The position numbers and the translations under genes were made by a program. A stretch of DNA of 64,000 nt from Isoetes taiwanensis (lineage: Eukaryota; Streptophyta; Lycopodiopsida; Isoetales; Isoetaceae): assembly GCA_021234155.1 (NCBI GenBank), contig JAJEKV010000036.1:14674883-14738882 (forward strand), read 5' to 3'. Below the pieces are notes generated by a model that saw only the letters and a list, made by a program, of their open reading frames with translations, had not been told where the DNA came from and did not search any database. This document shows, one piece after another, positions 12,001 through 24,059 of the stretch. Numbering within the stretch: the first letter of the stretch is position 1; each line of letters starts with the position of its first letter.

Positions 12001-12439
12001 CCTTTGTTGTGGCCTTCATGGTGAGATCTGTGGAACATTGTGCGGTTTTATGCCCTCACTTTGCGTGCTGCCCGGGATTGGGTTAGGGGCTGTTTCAGGA
12101 GATTGACTAGCCGGCAATTGCCGCTTCATGTGTATCCTGGTGGTGGCGCTTATGCGGCGCAAGCCTTGCATCTATCGCGTGGCTTGGTTGGTGTGGCTGA
12201 TTTGGAAGCGGCGGCGGTTGTGGATCTTTCGGGGGTTCAAAGAGTGTGCAGCCCTCTCGATTCCTCGACTTCGTACAAGCTATTTCAAAAGCTTTACGAT
12301 GTTCCTGGAGTAGTAGAGCAGAAGTTTGCCATTTGGCGAGACTTCTTGGGTGTTGTATGTCTCTTTGTGGCTCCTCACTTGCTTTGTAACATTACCATTC
12401 TTTTAATATATTGATGACACAGTTCTTCAAAAAAAAAAA
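9085..12439 (+). mobile_element. 5'-truncated L1-type LINE pseudogene
   Basis: The coding region is broken by many frameshifts, but the order of domains is clear. An apurinic-type endonuclease end is readable near 9,135-9,400 (WLLLGDFNMV, then FTYCNRQ). Reverse transcriptase motifs follow: LIPKVKQPSIINDWRPISLL near 10,150-10,215, LDFAKAYDSVRWKFL near 10,394-10,440, and a catalytic box reading FCDDT near 10,705-10,720. The C-terminal region after the polymerase is near 11,110-11,290 (RNFVWGD, then PREDGGLAILDL). These are typical of plant L1 LINE ORF2. The 5' end, including ORF1 and the start of the endonuclease, is missing. The 3' end is an 11-base A run after CAGTTCTTC (12,429-12,439). It sits inside decayed LTR-element DNA. 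No target-site duplication could be fixed. Confidence 0.9.
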
Positions 12440-14230
12440 TCTTCATCGATTGGGAAGAATATTGGGTAATCCGGATTTTCGTGCTCCGATTACCATATCC
12501 ACGAAGCTCACATCGAAGCATGAGGATCTCGACCTTTCATCGACTCGATCACGTATGGTCCCAAATCGGCGGATGGAGAATGCACACGGTTTTCAAAAGA
12601 AAGAACGCAAGGCAGAAATATACAGGTGCAGTGAGTATGTCAGATGGGGAAGCCTACATTAACATCATGACCTAGATTGTGAGAGCATAATCTTTTGTAG
12701 AGAGGAGAATTCATGACGACACAGGAGCGCATAGAAACTAAGCTAGACAACTACAAAGCACCCAAACTTACAAAAGTTACCGCAGTGATGGGTTATGCCT
12801 ATGCTCATTCAACAACTAGGTGATGGCCTCGTCAAATACTCGTACCAGTAATCAAAAGAAAAGAAGCCAATTATATCTCCGATATGTAGGACCTCGACAT
12901 CCAAGATAGAAGAATTTAACACTTTAACAATAAGAATAGCAATCAAAACAACTTCGGCAAAAAGAGGGTCAAGAATAGCCAAGCTATTCAAGAACAAAAG
13001 TAGATTCAGGGCAAAAACTTCTTCAATTCAAAGGTCAAGCTATGTCGACATAAGGATCCATCATCATGATAGCATGGTCATCAGGAAGGAGAGCCATGAT
13101 GCTTTATTCGCCAGGGAGAGGGACAAAGGGCTAGAAACCAGAAGCTGGAGAAGTACTAGCAATCGATTACTTCTACGGCCCCCATACAGGCAACATGAAG
13201 TTCAAAATTGCTGAGACAAAGAATCGATGAACTAGAAATCTCATTAGGATATGGCAACATGCATGCAACTGACGAACCCGAGGATTGACAATTCAAAGGA
13301 CAACTAAGGAAGATAACAACTCCTTGGTCTCCAAACAGAACAAGATCACAAAACAGTTTGAAACGTCAAAGCATCAACAGTCGTCATATCTTTAGTTAGA
13401 GTGTGAAGCAAAAGCGTATTGTGCCATAGCCATCAGATATCAGAGAGCTCAAGAATATCAACGGACCTACCGAGAGTACGAGCTGGAGCATAAATAAGAG
13501 AATAGATGGAGTTACGTATGCACCTCAAGGGGAGACATTAAGGAGACCTAATAGCTTTAATAGAAATTGTGATTGTGCAAGCTATAGAGCTTGCACGCAT
13601 ATTTCCCTTGTTATTCCTTCCCTTCCATAGTATAACAGATCAAAAAGAAGAGAATGCAGGCAATTTGAAAAGATGAAGCAATCAACATCCTCAACACTCT
13701 TTGGGCAACACATTAACCACAGAAGGATTCGACGTAAGAGACTTTGATGGAGTTGCCACAACAATATCGGATCTAGAGTCATCCTTTAGCCGCCCAGATG
13801 AAGAATCCAATGTGGAGGATTTTTTTCAAAATATAGGAGACTTCAAGTCGTCCACTACGCCATCAAAACTACCAGTAATGGGAAGCCTCTAATGAAGAAA
13901 CTCGACCTCTACATCAATGAGGAGCCCGGAGCCTCAAGCAACTCGAAAGAACGTTACCTGCTACTTCAGGCAGGTAACAAATGGATGAGCTTCTAGCAAG
14001 ATTGAGAAGCTACGATCATATAGTCAAGTAGGATAAGCTTATGGATGATAACATCCGTAAAGGCATTTCCACATATTCTCGTTGAAAGGATAGCCCCAAG
14101 ATTGAGCAAAGTGTCAAAGATTGGGAAGAAAATGCATAGGAGTAACTAAAATTATACACGGTTGTTAATGGACATCCAACATATTGAAACCACTTAGTGG
14201 GATTGATCACCTCGCTAAGAAGGAATCATT
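12440..14230 (+). pseudogene. Decayed plus-strand coding sequence, gag-like, unidentified
   Basis: Several open segments in changing frames share a charged, helical composition: TTQERIETKLDNYKAPKL near 12,720, LRQRIDELEISLGYGNMHA near 13,210, a 63-codon open frame at 13,701-13,892, and MDELLARLRSYDHIVK near 13,982. The region lies downstream of an LTR and primer-binding site and is split from them by the LINE. That position fits the gag part of an LTR element, but no zinc knuckle or capsid motif was seen. The family is not recognised. Confidence 0.35.
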
Positions 14231-15420
14231 ACGAGGATAATTGTTAACCATGTATAAAGCTAGTACCTCCAAGGAATAATCCAACCGAAAGAAGAGAAGT
14301 AATCTAACAAGTCCGGCCAACTTGTTACGATGGCATCAAATGTTCCAAGAGAGTAAATAACTAAGAAAAGGGAAATCTATAGGATGCAAAATTGAATAAT
14401 ACATATAAGGTACATTTAAAATAAGAAGTATATTAATCACAGTCTTTTGAGACAAAAGGAATTGTTGTGATGACAAAAACCTCACGTGTTAGACTTACTC
14501 TAATAATTTGGTAACCCATCGCTTTAGGAATAGATATGTTAAACATGATGGCTCCATCCATCATGTGAAGCATTTAAATATGTTTAGCTAAGGCTAATAA
14601 ATTAAACCTTTTAAGTAAGAAGCGGGTAACCTCTTAAGGGGAGAGAATAGCTATGGTGTTGGGTCCAACATCAATTGAGGGGATAGGGTGCATTGGATAA
14701 CACCATTGAAGGGGTGCAGGACCATTCTCTTTTTGAAGAAAGTGGCGGCTCAATCTTATAATTGAACGTATTTGCATATTAGAGGCAAATCGAGGTTAAA
14801 GTTAATCGACCTCGACAAAATAGGCAAGTTTCACCATCGGAATTCCTAGAGGCAATGCAACGGCTAGGTCACCTTCAAGTTAATCGACATAGGCTCGATA
14901 GGTAGGTGCATTCTAACTGTAGGAGGTGAGTGAGCCAAGGTGGGGAGAGAGAAATCACCTAGTACTTGTCATAGGATGCATGATAGGAAAAGCACATGTA
15001 CCATTAGCCATGACAGGAATCCCGCCATTCCTCACGCCGTCTCGATAGCAAGTGTAGGCATTCTAGAAGGGTATAATCGGGTAGGCATAATAGGACGCAT
15101 GAAATCATTGGCCATAATGGGAAAAGATAATTTTTTTATGCCATGATCAAATGCATGCATTCATACTATGAATGAGCTAATAGCCTAGCTCTTAGTTAAA
15201 TAAATCAAGGATGTGGACCCCTTAAAACCACATAAAATATATAAACTAAAAGTACATCATTGTGGCATGCATTGAGGGCAATCCACATGAGAAAATGTGT
15301 TGCAATTTTTGATGTTTCGTTGAGATAAGTTAAATGTTAATGCAATAATTACACAAAGTTTTGTCTTGTGTACATATCTTGGTATTGGGATAAGTAAGAT
15401 AATGTTTATATAACATGTTA
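14231..15420. other. Unassigned AT-rich DNA between retroelement parts
   Basis: Nothing recognisable on either strand. A repeated GTTAATCGACC/GTTAATCGACAT phrase occurs near 14,795 and 14,879. Probably decayed retroelement sequence. Confidence 0.4.
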
Positions 15421-15486
15421 ACTAAACCTTCGTAAGGATGTAATTCCTTCCAAAGGCATGTAAATAACCTTCAAGGTCCTTGTAAA
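15421..15486 (+). repeat. 66-bp dispersed repeat, copy 1
   Basis: ACTAAACC, GTAAGGATGTAATT, TTCC, ACCTTCA and GGTCCTTGTAA occur in the same order at 19,512-19,576. The two copies flank the 16.7-kb foldback and may be ends or internal parts of one older element. Confidence 0.7.
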
Positions 15487-15779
15487 TATAATCCAAGCAA
15501 CCGGTTTATGGGGCAAAATGTTGCGGATGGCTGTGCTAGCAGGGCTTGGAACAGTTCCTTCTTCTCAAAAACAGTCATCAGATCTGTTGACTGCGTGTAA
15601 CTATCCTTCTTTCTAGCGGCCATAATCTGGGGGTTCAGGTAATCCACTAACGTGGCATCTTCCTTTGGTAGTATACAAGCTATGAGACAGATTTTCTTTC
15701 TTTGTTGTATGCCCACTATGTCTACTCCAGACACACTGAAAGGGTAAGCCCAGTAGATTGGTATACTGGCCTATAAAGC

Positions 15780-15940
15780 GAAGGGGATAGAAACTCCAGA
15801 TTATGTAAAGAAGACTTTGGATATGCAAATTCCAGCAGGGAATATCATACATTGTTTTTGGGAAGAAAACCTTCCAAGTCCGTTGCTTCTTTCCTTGCTA
15901 ACAGGAAGCATCAACAACTACTTGGCAGAGTATGTACAAA
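15780..15940 (+). pseudogene. Short coding-like block, unidentified
   Basis: One plus-strand frame reads DFGYANSSREYHTLFLGR followed by KPSKSVASFLANRKHQQLL without stops. This resembles a real protein or exon more than the overlapping frames do. I do not recognise the family. It may be an exon captured by a transposable element. Confidence 0.3.
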
Positions 15941-16716
15941 AAACAGGTGATTTATTCATTTTATTGACGCTGAACAATCATTTTTTTCCTATAAGTATTA
16001 AGACAATGCAGCATTGATTGTTAGGGTACATGATACACTGGGAGATATGGGGCTCTTTGGTCTATCAGTTCTCTGCAGTTTATGCGAGCTAGGGATTAAA
16101 ATGTTTCTAAGTACTGCTATGCTTGGAACTTTTTATATGGCTCAAGTACTGATATGCTTGTAGCCCCTTTAGACCAGGTTCTGATATGCCTGAGTTAAAC
16201 TCAAGTACTAATAAGCTTGAGGGCAGTTGGAGGATTGTTACTTCAGCGTGCTTTTTGTTATCCTTTGCTTACAGGCTCAAAAATGGTTGCATAAGCTTTC
16301 AAGAAAAAAGGTTTATTATTATGTTATTTGTACTTTCTCATTAGTTATTGATGTAGGGAAGCTGTTTGAGCATATCATTTATCTGGCCAACAGGGCTTCA
16401 TTGTGCCTATTCTTCCTATCTGATTTTGGAAGATCAAATGTTGTAACATCTTCTATATTAATAGAAAACCACCTCGCCTTAAAAAAAAAATATATATATA
16501 TATATATAATCAGAAATTGTCTTATTTTAAGTATAGCAATTGTAAAGTATATACCTTTAAGGTTCAAGCATCACCAAGTGGCGAACGAGAGTTACATGTT
16601 TAACACTTGGATCTGATGATAAAGAACCCTAGCTATATGATAAATAATTAAAATATTTTCTAAATTACAATTATTGCCTCGATATAAATGTGGGAAGGTA
16701 AATATAATATTATTCG
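15941..16716. other. Unassigned AT-rich stretch with (TA)n
   Basis: No gene seen. A poly-A plus (TA) microsatellite lies at about 16,479-16,509. An ACTGATATGCTTG-like phrase recurs three times between 16,100 and 16,220. Confidence 0.5.
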
Positions 16717-17176
16717 AACCAACACATAACTATCATTAACATTAATTAACTTAAACCATTAAACCATTGCATCTAACATTTTTAAATTACAATCCCCCTC
16801 AAAACCCCTTTGGTTTGGGTGCATATTCACACGGGGGTTACTCAGGCAACGAGTTTGCCGGATGGGCATATTTGCCCTTTATTCCAAGATCCGGACCGTA
16901 TATAGCGATCCTCGTTTGTGGGTATGCATGTACAAGTTTTTGTGTAATCAGTATATTAAGGTTTACAAAATACTATAAGGTTTAGGAGAATGTACTTAAT
17001 GGTGTTAATTTTGTACATGTATTGTAAATTTTTTGGGGCTCGGCGCCCCACGTAACCCCCGTGTGAATATGCACCCAAATTAAAAGGGGGTTTCTGGGGA
17101 TTGTAATTTAAAAATGTTAGATGCAATGGTTTAATGGTTTAAGTTAATTAATGTTAATGATAGTTATGTGTTGGTT
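16717..17176. mobile_element. Foldback element with 125-bp inverted arms
   Basis: The left arm 16,717-16,841 and right arm 17,052-17,176 are reverse complements over their whole length, with only a few mismatches near the CCCC/GGGG block. Shared text includes AACCAACACATAACTATC and GCATATTCACACGGGGGTTA. The 210-bp spacer ends in the small palindrome GGGGCTCGGCGCCCC. No coding capacity is present, and no convincing target-site duplication was found. The arms are far longer than a miRNA stem, so it is best read as a foldback or MITE-like element. If transcribed it would form a long hairpin RNA. Confidence 0.85.
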
Positions 17177-19920
17177 GTTGTATTAAAATTTTTGGTCCTT
17201 CGGCCCTTAGGGAAACAAAGAGATGGCAACATGTCTTGTGTAGAAAAATATTGATGACATTAAACGTAAGAAAAGTTCAACGGAAGAAACATAAGAAAAG
17301 TGCAATGGAACATAGCAACTTTAGAATATGGGGCTTCTTCCAAAGCCATAGTGCCTATATCTTGTCAAAACTATACCACCTGTATGTTTGACAAATAAGG
17401 ATGAGATACCATAGGACCATAGGAATCGATATTGCAACCACCATAGATTGCAACCACCGTAGATGGTGAAGCTTCAAATTTGATGTTTAAAGAACAAATA
17501 GGGACTTCAAACCAATGCATCCTTGCAAAATAGTAGTGCTTAAATCTTGCCACCAGCTATATCTTCATCAAATAAGGATGAGGTACTACACAAATTGATA
17601 TTGCAACATACAAATAATATTGATGAGGTACGGACAGTAATAATGCCTTTGCCCAACATATCCCCTTTTAAAATGCCATGTAATATATCCGGGGCATAGA
17701 AGAACAAAGATTTGTATTTCTTGATATACATGTTTCACCATGAACACAGTTTAAAAAATAACGAAAGAGTTAAAACCTTGTTTGACATGCGCAATGCGAA
17801 TGGTCGGCGGCCGATTTGAAATCGCTTGTGAATTTAAGCAACTAAAGCAAAGAACATGATCTACGTTACATAAGAGGCAACAAAAGGGTAACTCATACCA
17901 TTCTCATTCACGAAAAGTTATTGCTCGAAGTTCCAGGTTGTAGCCTCTTTATTCCTTCTATGAATTATATTAATCTGCCAAAGCTAGTATAGCACCAAGG
18001 TATCCCAGCTCTAACATGCGATTCATGGAACTTCCGCGGCATGCACCTCTCTTGCAATAATACTTGGAATATTGGGCAAATATGCATTGCATACTAAACT
18101 TGCTCGATTTTAGCATCATTGAAGAATAAGGTGAGAAGACTCGTCTCATTACCAGTTTAATAACTGCACCGTAGCCAAACAAGTTTCCAGATTTAGAACT
18201 CATTGTATCTATGAGCAAGATCCTTCATATGCCCGCTTCTTTGATATTCTCGCAATGATTTGCAATGCTCTTAGTAGTGCAATGATTTCTCAAGATAGCC
18301 ACAAGCGTAATGGCAAACCGAGGAAACAATGGATCAATGGCAAAGATGAAACATGTGGAGCTACCCGCAACAACATATATTAGATGCTTTCAAAAAATGC
18401 CGCAACAAATCATGCTTTTATGAAAATGATCTCACCCCACTTGGTATAACAGGACTTGCACCCCGCAAAATGTAATCTGGTATTGTAACAATTGCAACAA
18501 AGCTTACGATCATCTCATCTTCCTTGATATAATGTAAGTTGACAAAAGCGCAGTTTCCTTCATTCAAGGTATTAATACATAATATATGGTGGATGATTCT
18601 CACTAGATATACTCACCGCTTTTGATGACAAAAATTAACTTGTCATATCCTCATCATGGAACCCCAAATATGCTCAAATATTAATTACTTCGGTAAAAAA
18701 TAGTGATTCCAGAGTTTTGCAACAAAAATATAGGGCGATATGGCAATAGGTTCTAGAATACATACTTTTCTCTCACGCCCAAGCTTTTACTTTGCCACTC
18801 TTTGGAACCCCAAATATGCCTTTGAGATACTGTGGACTTCCATTCAGATCATAACAAAGATAACTCAAAGTACATGTCTTCGTGCTCATATGGACCGCCA
18901 AAAGTCATTATAGTCCCACACCGCTTCGGCAAACACCACGGCATCGTGAGAAACCAATGGTTGTGAAACTTGTACCGGATATTGGGACATATTCTTCAAA
19001 AGGAGCACGATTCCGCATCATGGTCTCTCGGATCCTGTAACACGCCATCACCTTTGCAACCCGCCACGCCTACTAACCTAGCCATCGAGAAGAGAACTGT
19101 GGAAGCCATAGCCTAAATCCCCTTCACTCCACCTAACCCCAAAGTCGAACCCTAAAGTTGAATGCCTCGCTGTTTGCATGGCCTTCATAAAATTAAATTA
19201 ATTAAGTTTTATGAAACAAAATATGCAACGCAAAACCATTGCAAAACCATAGATAAAATGCCATTCAAATATGAGAATCCAAAGTGCACTCTAGATATAC
19301 TTTGATTAGTATGCCTCGTGCAATACACCCATGAAATCATATAAAAACCATGCCAAAAAGTGTATAAAATCACAAAAAAAACCCCCTGTTATAATGCTAC
19401 ATATTGTTAATGTGGGAATATTACCTTAAGGTAATTAATTTAATTGCATGCATTAGAGGGGTCCAGCAGGGATCATGCAGGGTTCCAAGGTCATACCTAT
19501 TTAAGATGTTCACTAAACCGTGGTAAGGATGTAATTACTTCCAGGAATAGGTGTATGACCTTCAGGGTCCTTGTAAGAAAATAAATTAATTTCATATATA
19601 CTTACGTACATCTTGGGTATATACTTCTAAGGATAATGCAAAAACCCAAGGAAGAGAATAAGAAGCACATGTCTAATACTTGTGCATGATAATTAAAACC
19701 TTACCTATATAATATTGTTGTCTAAATTATGATAAGTGTTTATATAATCGCGACGTATGTAAATGTTATAAATATTGTTAAAGCCTAGAGTAAATATAAT
19801 ATAATTTTGCTATGGGACTAATCGCTTAAATCTTATCTAAGCTAGTAAGTATGTAATTAAATATATTGTAAAGTTAATGCAAGATGAGAAGACTCGTGAT
19901 GCTGTGGACATCATCAATAC
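17177..19920. other. Unassigned, probably decayed internal retroelement DNA
   Basis: No protein family is recognisable. Short repeated phrases occur: ATCTTG or ATCTTC, then CAAATAAGGATGAGRTAC near 17,395 and 17,570. The region ends in a polypurine tract and an LTR, so at least its right part should be the 3' internal region of an LTR element whose coding sequence has decayed or been deleted. Confidence 0.4.
19512..19576 (+). repeat. 66-bp dispersed repeat, copy 2
   Basis: Relative of 15,421-15,486. It overlaps a short inverted pair, AAGGTCATACCTATT near 19,489 and AATAGGTGTATGACCTT near 19,547. Confidence 0.7.
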
Positions 19921-19933
19921 AAGGTGGGGAGAA
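19921..19933 (+). promoter_or_regulatory. Polypurine tract before a 3' LTR
   Basis: AAGGTGGGGAGAA immediately precedes TGTGATG. This is the standard arrangement of the plus-strand primer next to a 3' LTR. Confidence 0.75.
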
Positions 19934-20577
19934 TGTGATGTTCCAGCATAACATATGGTATAAATACGTATACTATACTACCACATCACTAGTACATGTC
20001 GACTACGACGACATGTACACGGCGAGCGTAAAGGGTTGTACCATGGGGCACAACTATTAGAACCCATTGCATTGCACGTGTTATGCAACATGTGAATATA
20101 TTCTTATATTGCCCGATGGCAATACCCCATATGAGCCACATAGCCCATTAGACCCTAACCCTAAAACATGGGCATAAAGAGGCAGGAACCCTAAAAGTGC
20201 CCCTTTTTTGGATTCCAGCCTCAGAAATGTGCATTGCTCAAGGGCTCGACTCATTCCGGCCTCCCAGCAGCAGTGAAGCTCGCGTTCCGAAGCAGATCGT
20301 CAACGCTCTAGCATCTCAACCCATTCTGGCAGCATGGATGCATTCCGAGGACTTGGAGCGAGCCAAGGATCCGGTATGTGGTTGATCTGTTATGCAATGC
20401 CAGATTTGCGACTGGCATTAGGCCGGATTTGCATCTATACTTAGCTGTAGATGACCTCTAGAGCCTAAGAACCTTAGTCACTAATGAATGAACCTAGCCA
20501 TGTATGATTAGAGTAGGTAGATTAGATTTTTATTCTATTATTTCAATTCATTGGATGATATTGTATTGATGTTCACA
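19934..20577 (+). mobile_element. 3' LTR (644 bp) of a second LTR retrotransposon family
   Basis: It starts TGTGATGTTCC after a polypurine tract and ends TGATGTTCACA, giving a TGTGA/TCACA terminal inverted repeat. A TATA-like TATAAATACG lies about 25 bp in. The tRNA-Lys repeat resumes directly after it, which fixes the right boundary. The sequence is unrelated to the LTR at 6,216-7,101, so the 6.2-20.6 kb block is a mosaic of at least two elements. Confidence 0.7.
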
Positions 20578-21400
20578 TCGAACTCGCCAAAATCCAACCT
20601 GAGATTCGCATTCTTTTTTGCACATCCTTCGAAGGAGACCAACTTGGCAGTACCAGCCTTTGTGTGAGGGGTTTCGTTCAATGTCTCTCAACAAGATATA
20701 AACAACTTGGTATAACCAACTTAAATGTGTGTATTAAGTCATTTTAAATCAAACGTATAGAAATCAAAGTCCATATGTAATTGCCATCCAGGAGACTCGA
20801 ACCGACCACAATGTTAAAAGACTTGCGATCTACCAACTGAGTTAAAACAGCAACATACAAATGAGTATTTAAAATGTCCCATAATTCTACTTACATCTTA
20901 TGTGATATAAGAAAGAATTAGTGATAATACTACTGTGACTAGGACGGCAAGTGATATAATGAAAACAAATTTAATGTAAAGCACTATTTGTACATACTTT
21001 CAAAGATATGGATCAAGGAGACTATACATAGTACACTTCTCTTGTGCCCAATGTTAGCTTGATTTGAGTGGCAACTACAGCAAGGATGTGACTTTTTAGA
21101 TCTCCAAGTCCTTATAGGATATCCAATTGAGTTCAATCTAAAAGCTCTACAATTGCATCTTGATTCTTATTTAGATCAATACACAATTTCAATTGCCTCA
21201 CAATCGTATTTTTCGTTGTATGAACTGTAATCGATAAGAAGCCTAATTATTATGAGACTCCCACTATAGACTCGAAAGGATCTAGTGCAACCTTTCTAGT
21301 GCATTCTTTGAAGGAATCCAACTTGGCTTAAGCAGCCTTGTAGTGCTTCCTAACCCAATTCCTAAAGGTGATTGTCTCTTAAGGCTAATCTTATATTATA
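20578..21400 (-). repeat. Array block B of the tRNA-Lys repeat
   Basis: The same ordered segments as block A, from the CCTGAGATTCGCATTC segment to the CCTTGTAGTGCTTCCTAA segment. The second tRNA-like sequence is deleted: near 20,935 the text jumps from the TACTACTGTGA segment straight into CTAGGACGGCAAG. Confidence 0.8.
20782..20853 (-). pseudogene. tRNA-Lys-like pseudo-tRNA (copy 5)
   Basis: Minus-strand A-box-like AACTCAGTTGGTAGATCGC is present. The B box is shortened to GGTTCGAG next to a deletion. Confidence 0.6.
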
Positions 21401-22234
21401 AAATTTTAGCGTAAGTATATCATGAATCAAACCCTAATTTAAACAGCTGAGATCATTTGAATGCATCCAAAGGCCGAGATTTATTGCACGACTTCCCACC
21501 ACCATGATTGATCATGCTTTGATCTCTTAAGGGGAAAGGGAAAAGAAAAAGGGATGAGGAAAGTGGGAAAGTGAAGGGCAAAAAGGCGTAGGAAAAAGGG
21601 AAAGAGGGAAAGGGGAAAAAGAAGGGAAAAAGACACAGGAAAAGGTAAGGGGAAAGAAAAAGAAAAGGAAGGGAGAAAGGGAAGAGGGAAAAGGACACCA
21701 AGAAAAGGGGAAGAGGGAAAGAGGACACGAGGAAAATGGCCATTGGGTAGTCCACTCCATCCATATTAGGCATACTTTTTCGATAAGTCAAAAGTATTGG
21801 GGATGTGGACCGAGGCCCCGCCGTGCATAGTCGAGGGACTACTCCTTTAGTTGCATCTCCCCAAATCGGATGAGGTGGGGGATCACTTCCCTCTAGAAGA
21901 TCCATGCCAACTACAGGCAAGCTAGAGAGCCACTGCTCGTCTACGACTTGAACCCCATTGAGGCGACGCATCACCTAGGAGGTGTCGAGCCCATACCTTG
22001 TCCACACTCAGTGGCAAGCTATTAGGCCTAGCCCACAATGTTCATGGCTGTCGCTACGCATCAGAGGGATCAACTATAGCTAGACAAGCCTTCCTTGTCA
22101 GCCGGTCTAACCCCGCCACCCACAGCCAGGCAAGTTCCTATGCACAGGTTGCATTTATGAGGCTATCTAGGAACATCATCTACGAAGGCTCTGGGTCTCT
22201 ACCCCCTTTCCCAATACACAAGAGATGTGCACAG
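21401..22234. other. Insert between opposed tRNA-Lys arrays, with purine tract
   Basis: From 21,528 to 21,740 the plus strand is almost all A and G (GGGAAAGGGAAAAG-type), a low-complexity tract whose antisense frames (Phe/Pro/Leu/Ser-rich) are artefacts. From 21,741 to 22,230 an antisense frame (LEGSDPPPHPIWGDATKG near 21,850-21,905) and a sense frame are both open. I recognise neither. This block separates minus- and plus-oriented array blocks. Confidence 0.5.
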
Positions 22235-22722
22235 TGCTCATGCTATTTGGGCTCCTTACAAAGTACTCATACATGTACCTATGTTGTGCATTAGCCTTAA
22301 GAGACAAATACTTTTAGAAAATGGGTTAGGAAGCACTACAAGGCTGTTGAAGCCAAGTTGGATTCTTTAAAAGAAAGTACTAGAAAGGTTGCTCTAGATC
22401 CTCTTGAGTCTATAGTGAGAGTCTCATAATTAGACTTCTTATCGATTAGGATTCATACGATGAAAAACACGATTGTGAGACAATTGGAACTGTGTATTGA
22501 TCTAAATAGGGATCAAGTTGTAATTATAGAGCTTTTAGGTCGAACTCAACTCAATTGGATATCCTATAAGGACTTGGAAATCTAAAAAGTCACATCCATG
22601 CTAATGCACAAGAGAAGTGTACTATGTATAGTCCCCTTGATCCAGATCTTTGAAAGTATGTACAAATAATGCTTTTGTTAGTATGTTACGTTAAATTCAT
22701 TTTCATTTTCTTAGATATAGTG

Positions 22723-22795
22723 CTTCATTATGCTTAGTTGGTAGAGCGTAAGGCTGTTAACATTATGGTCGGGGGTTCGAGCCCCTCGGATGGCG
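22723..22795 (+). pseudogene. tRNA-Lys-like pseudo-tRNA (copy 6)
   Basis: TGCTTAGTTGGTAGAGCGTA with B box GGTTCGAGCCCC. The anticodon loop is changed (CTGTTAACA). Confidence 0.7.
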
Positions 22796-22956
22796 ATGGG
22801 CTAAAAATGTTTATAAATGTTATCATCTAATGATGTTCCTATATATTGCACAAACTTCGTTTTTTTATATCATAGTAGTATTATCACTAATTCTCTCCTA
22901 TATCACATGGCTATAAGTAGAGTTATAGAAAATTTTAATTACTCATTTACATGTTG

Positions 22957-23030
22957 TTGCTCTAGCTCAATTGGTAGAGTGCAAGGTGTTTAACTTTATG
23001 GTCGGGAGTTCGAGTTTTTTGGATGGCGAT
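22957..23030 (+). pseudogene. tRNA-Lys-like pseudo-tRNA (copy 7)
   Basis: CTAGCTCAATTGGTAGAGTG with a B box GAGTTCGAG, then a T-rich, mutated 3' side. Confidence 0.65.
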
Positions 23031-23337
23031 TACATATGGACTTCGATTTCTATACGTTTAAATTCAAAACAACTTAATGCACATTGTTTATATCTTGTTG
23101 AGAGAGATTCGAGCTTCAGAATCCCTCACTCAAAGGCTGCTACTGCCAAGTTGGTCTCCTTCCAAGGAAGTACAAAAAGAATGCTAATCTCAAGGCAATC
23201 ACTATTAGGAATTGGGTTAGGAAGCACTACAAGGCTGCTTAAGCCAAGTTGAATTCCTTCAAAGAAAATACTAGAAAGGTTGCTCTAGATTCCTTCGAGT
23301 TTATAAGGTTTCTTAAGCCAAGTTGGATTTTCTTGTT

Positions 23338-23860
23338 TGTTAGAGCCTGAACTCTAACCTTGCAAGAAGGATGAAAAACCCAACAATCCAAGCTCAATCT
23401 ATCAGAACAAGGCAATGCACAACACAAAGAATCATCATCTCCATAGCTAGATCAATCAAAATCCTCTCTCCCAATACACCGTCTCTATCTGTGCTCTCTC
23501 TCTCTCTCTGCTCAGATAATACAATGATCATAATGCCCACAATGCATACGCAGCAAATATCCCCGCGACGCCAGCATGCATGCATATATCCCTCCATATA
23601 CGGTATATGATGAGTGTGGTGGTGAGGTGATGAGTGTGGTGAGTGGTGACCAGTGTGGTGAATGGTGAGTGGTGGCGAAGTGTGGTGAATAGTGAGTGGT
23701 GACGAATGTGGTGAATGGTGAGTGGTGACGAATGTGGGGAGTGGTGATCACCCCAACAGTGGCGACCACAGTGGGAAAATGTGCCACTCCGTGGCGGAGA
23801 ACCCACAACAAGACACACTAATATGGTCCTTGGGACATGTCCCCAAATGACCCATTTACA
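23338..23860 (-). mobile_element. 3' LTR (about 523 bp) of a minus-strand Ty3/gypsy element
   Basis: On the minus strand it starts TGTAAATGGGTC right after the polypurine tract GGATTTGAGGAGGG (23,861-23,875). It ends CAGGCTCTAACA next to the tRNA-Lys repeat. It contains a CT-microsatellite and a GTGGTGA-type minisatellite (about 23,610-23,745). A shortened relative lies at 28,275-28,654. Confidence 0.65.
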
Positions 23861-24059
23861 CCCTCCTCAAATCCAAATGACTAATACAAACAAACGGTCC
23901 AAAATGACAAAGTGACGAAACAGAGTCTTTGTAACTGTGGCAAACTTTGAAAGCTGATATCTTGAGTTCCAAACTCCGCTTGACCTGCACCATAGCTCGT
24001 TGGATTCGTATCGCTGAAACACATCTTTTGATGTAGGATAGATTGTGTATTATTGAACT

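Larger units (their letters stand above)
22235..23337 (+). repeat. Array block C of the tRNA-Lys repeat
   Basis: The ordered segments of the repeat run here on the plus strand: GTACTCATACATGTACCTA, AGGAATTGGGTTAGGAAGCA, GATCAAGTTG, the tRNA-like pair, then GGCTGCTACTGCCAAG. It ends at the LTR of the gypsy element at 23,338. Confidence 0.8.

Noticed and set aside
21453-21974. 173-codon minus-strand frame
   Set aside because: Most of it is antisense to a purine tract and is low complexity; only the first 80 codons could be real and match nothing known to me.
23394-23818. His/Thr-rich frames on the minus strand of the LTR
   Set aside because: Translation of the GTGGTGA minisatellite inside an LTR, open in several frames at once.
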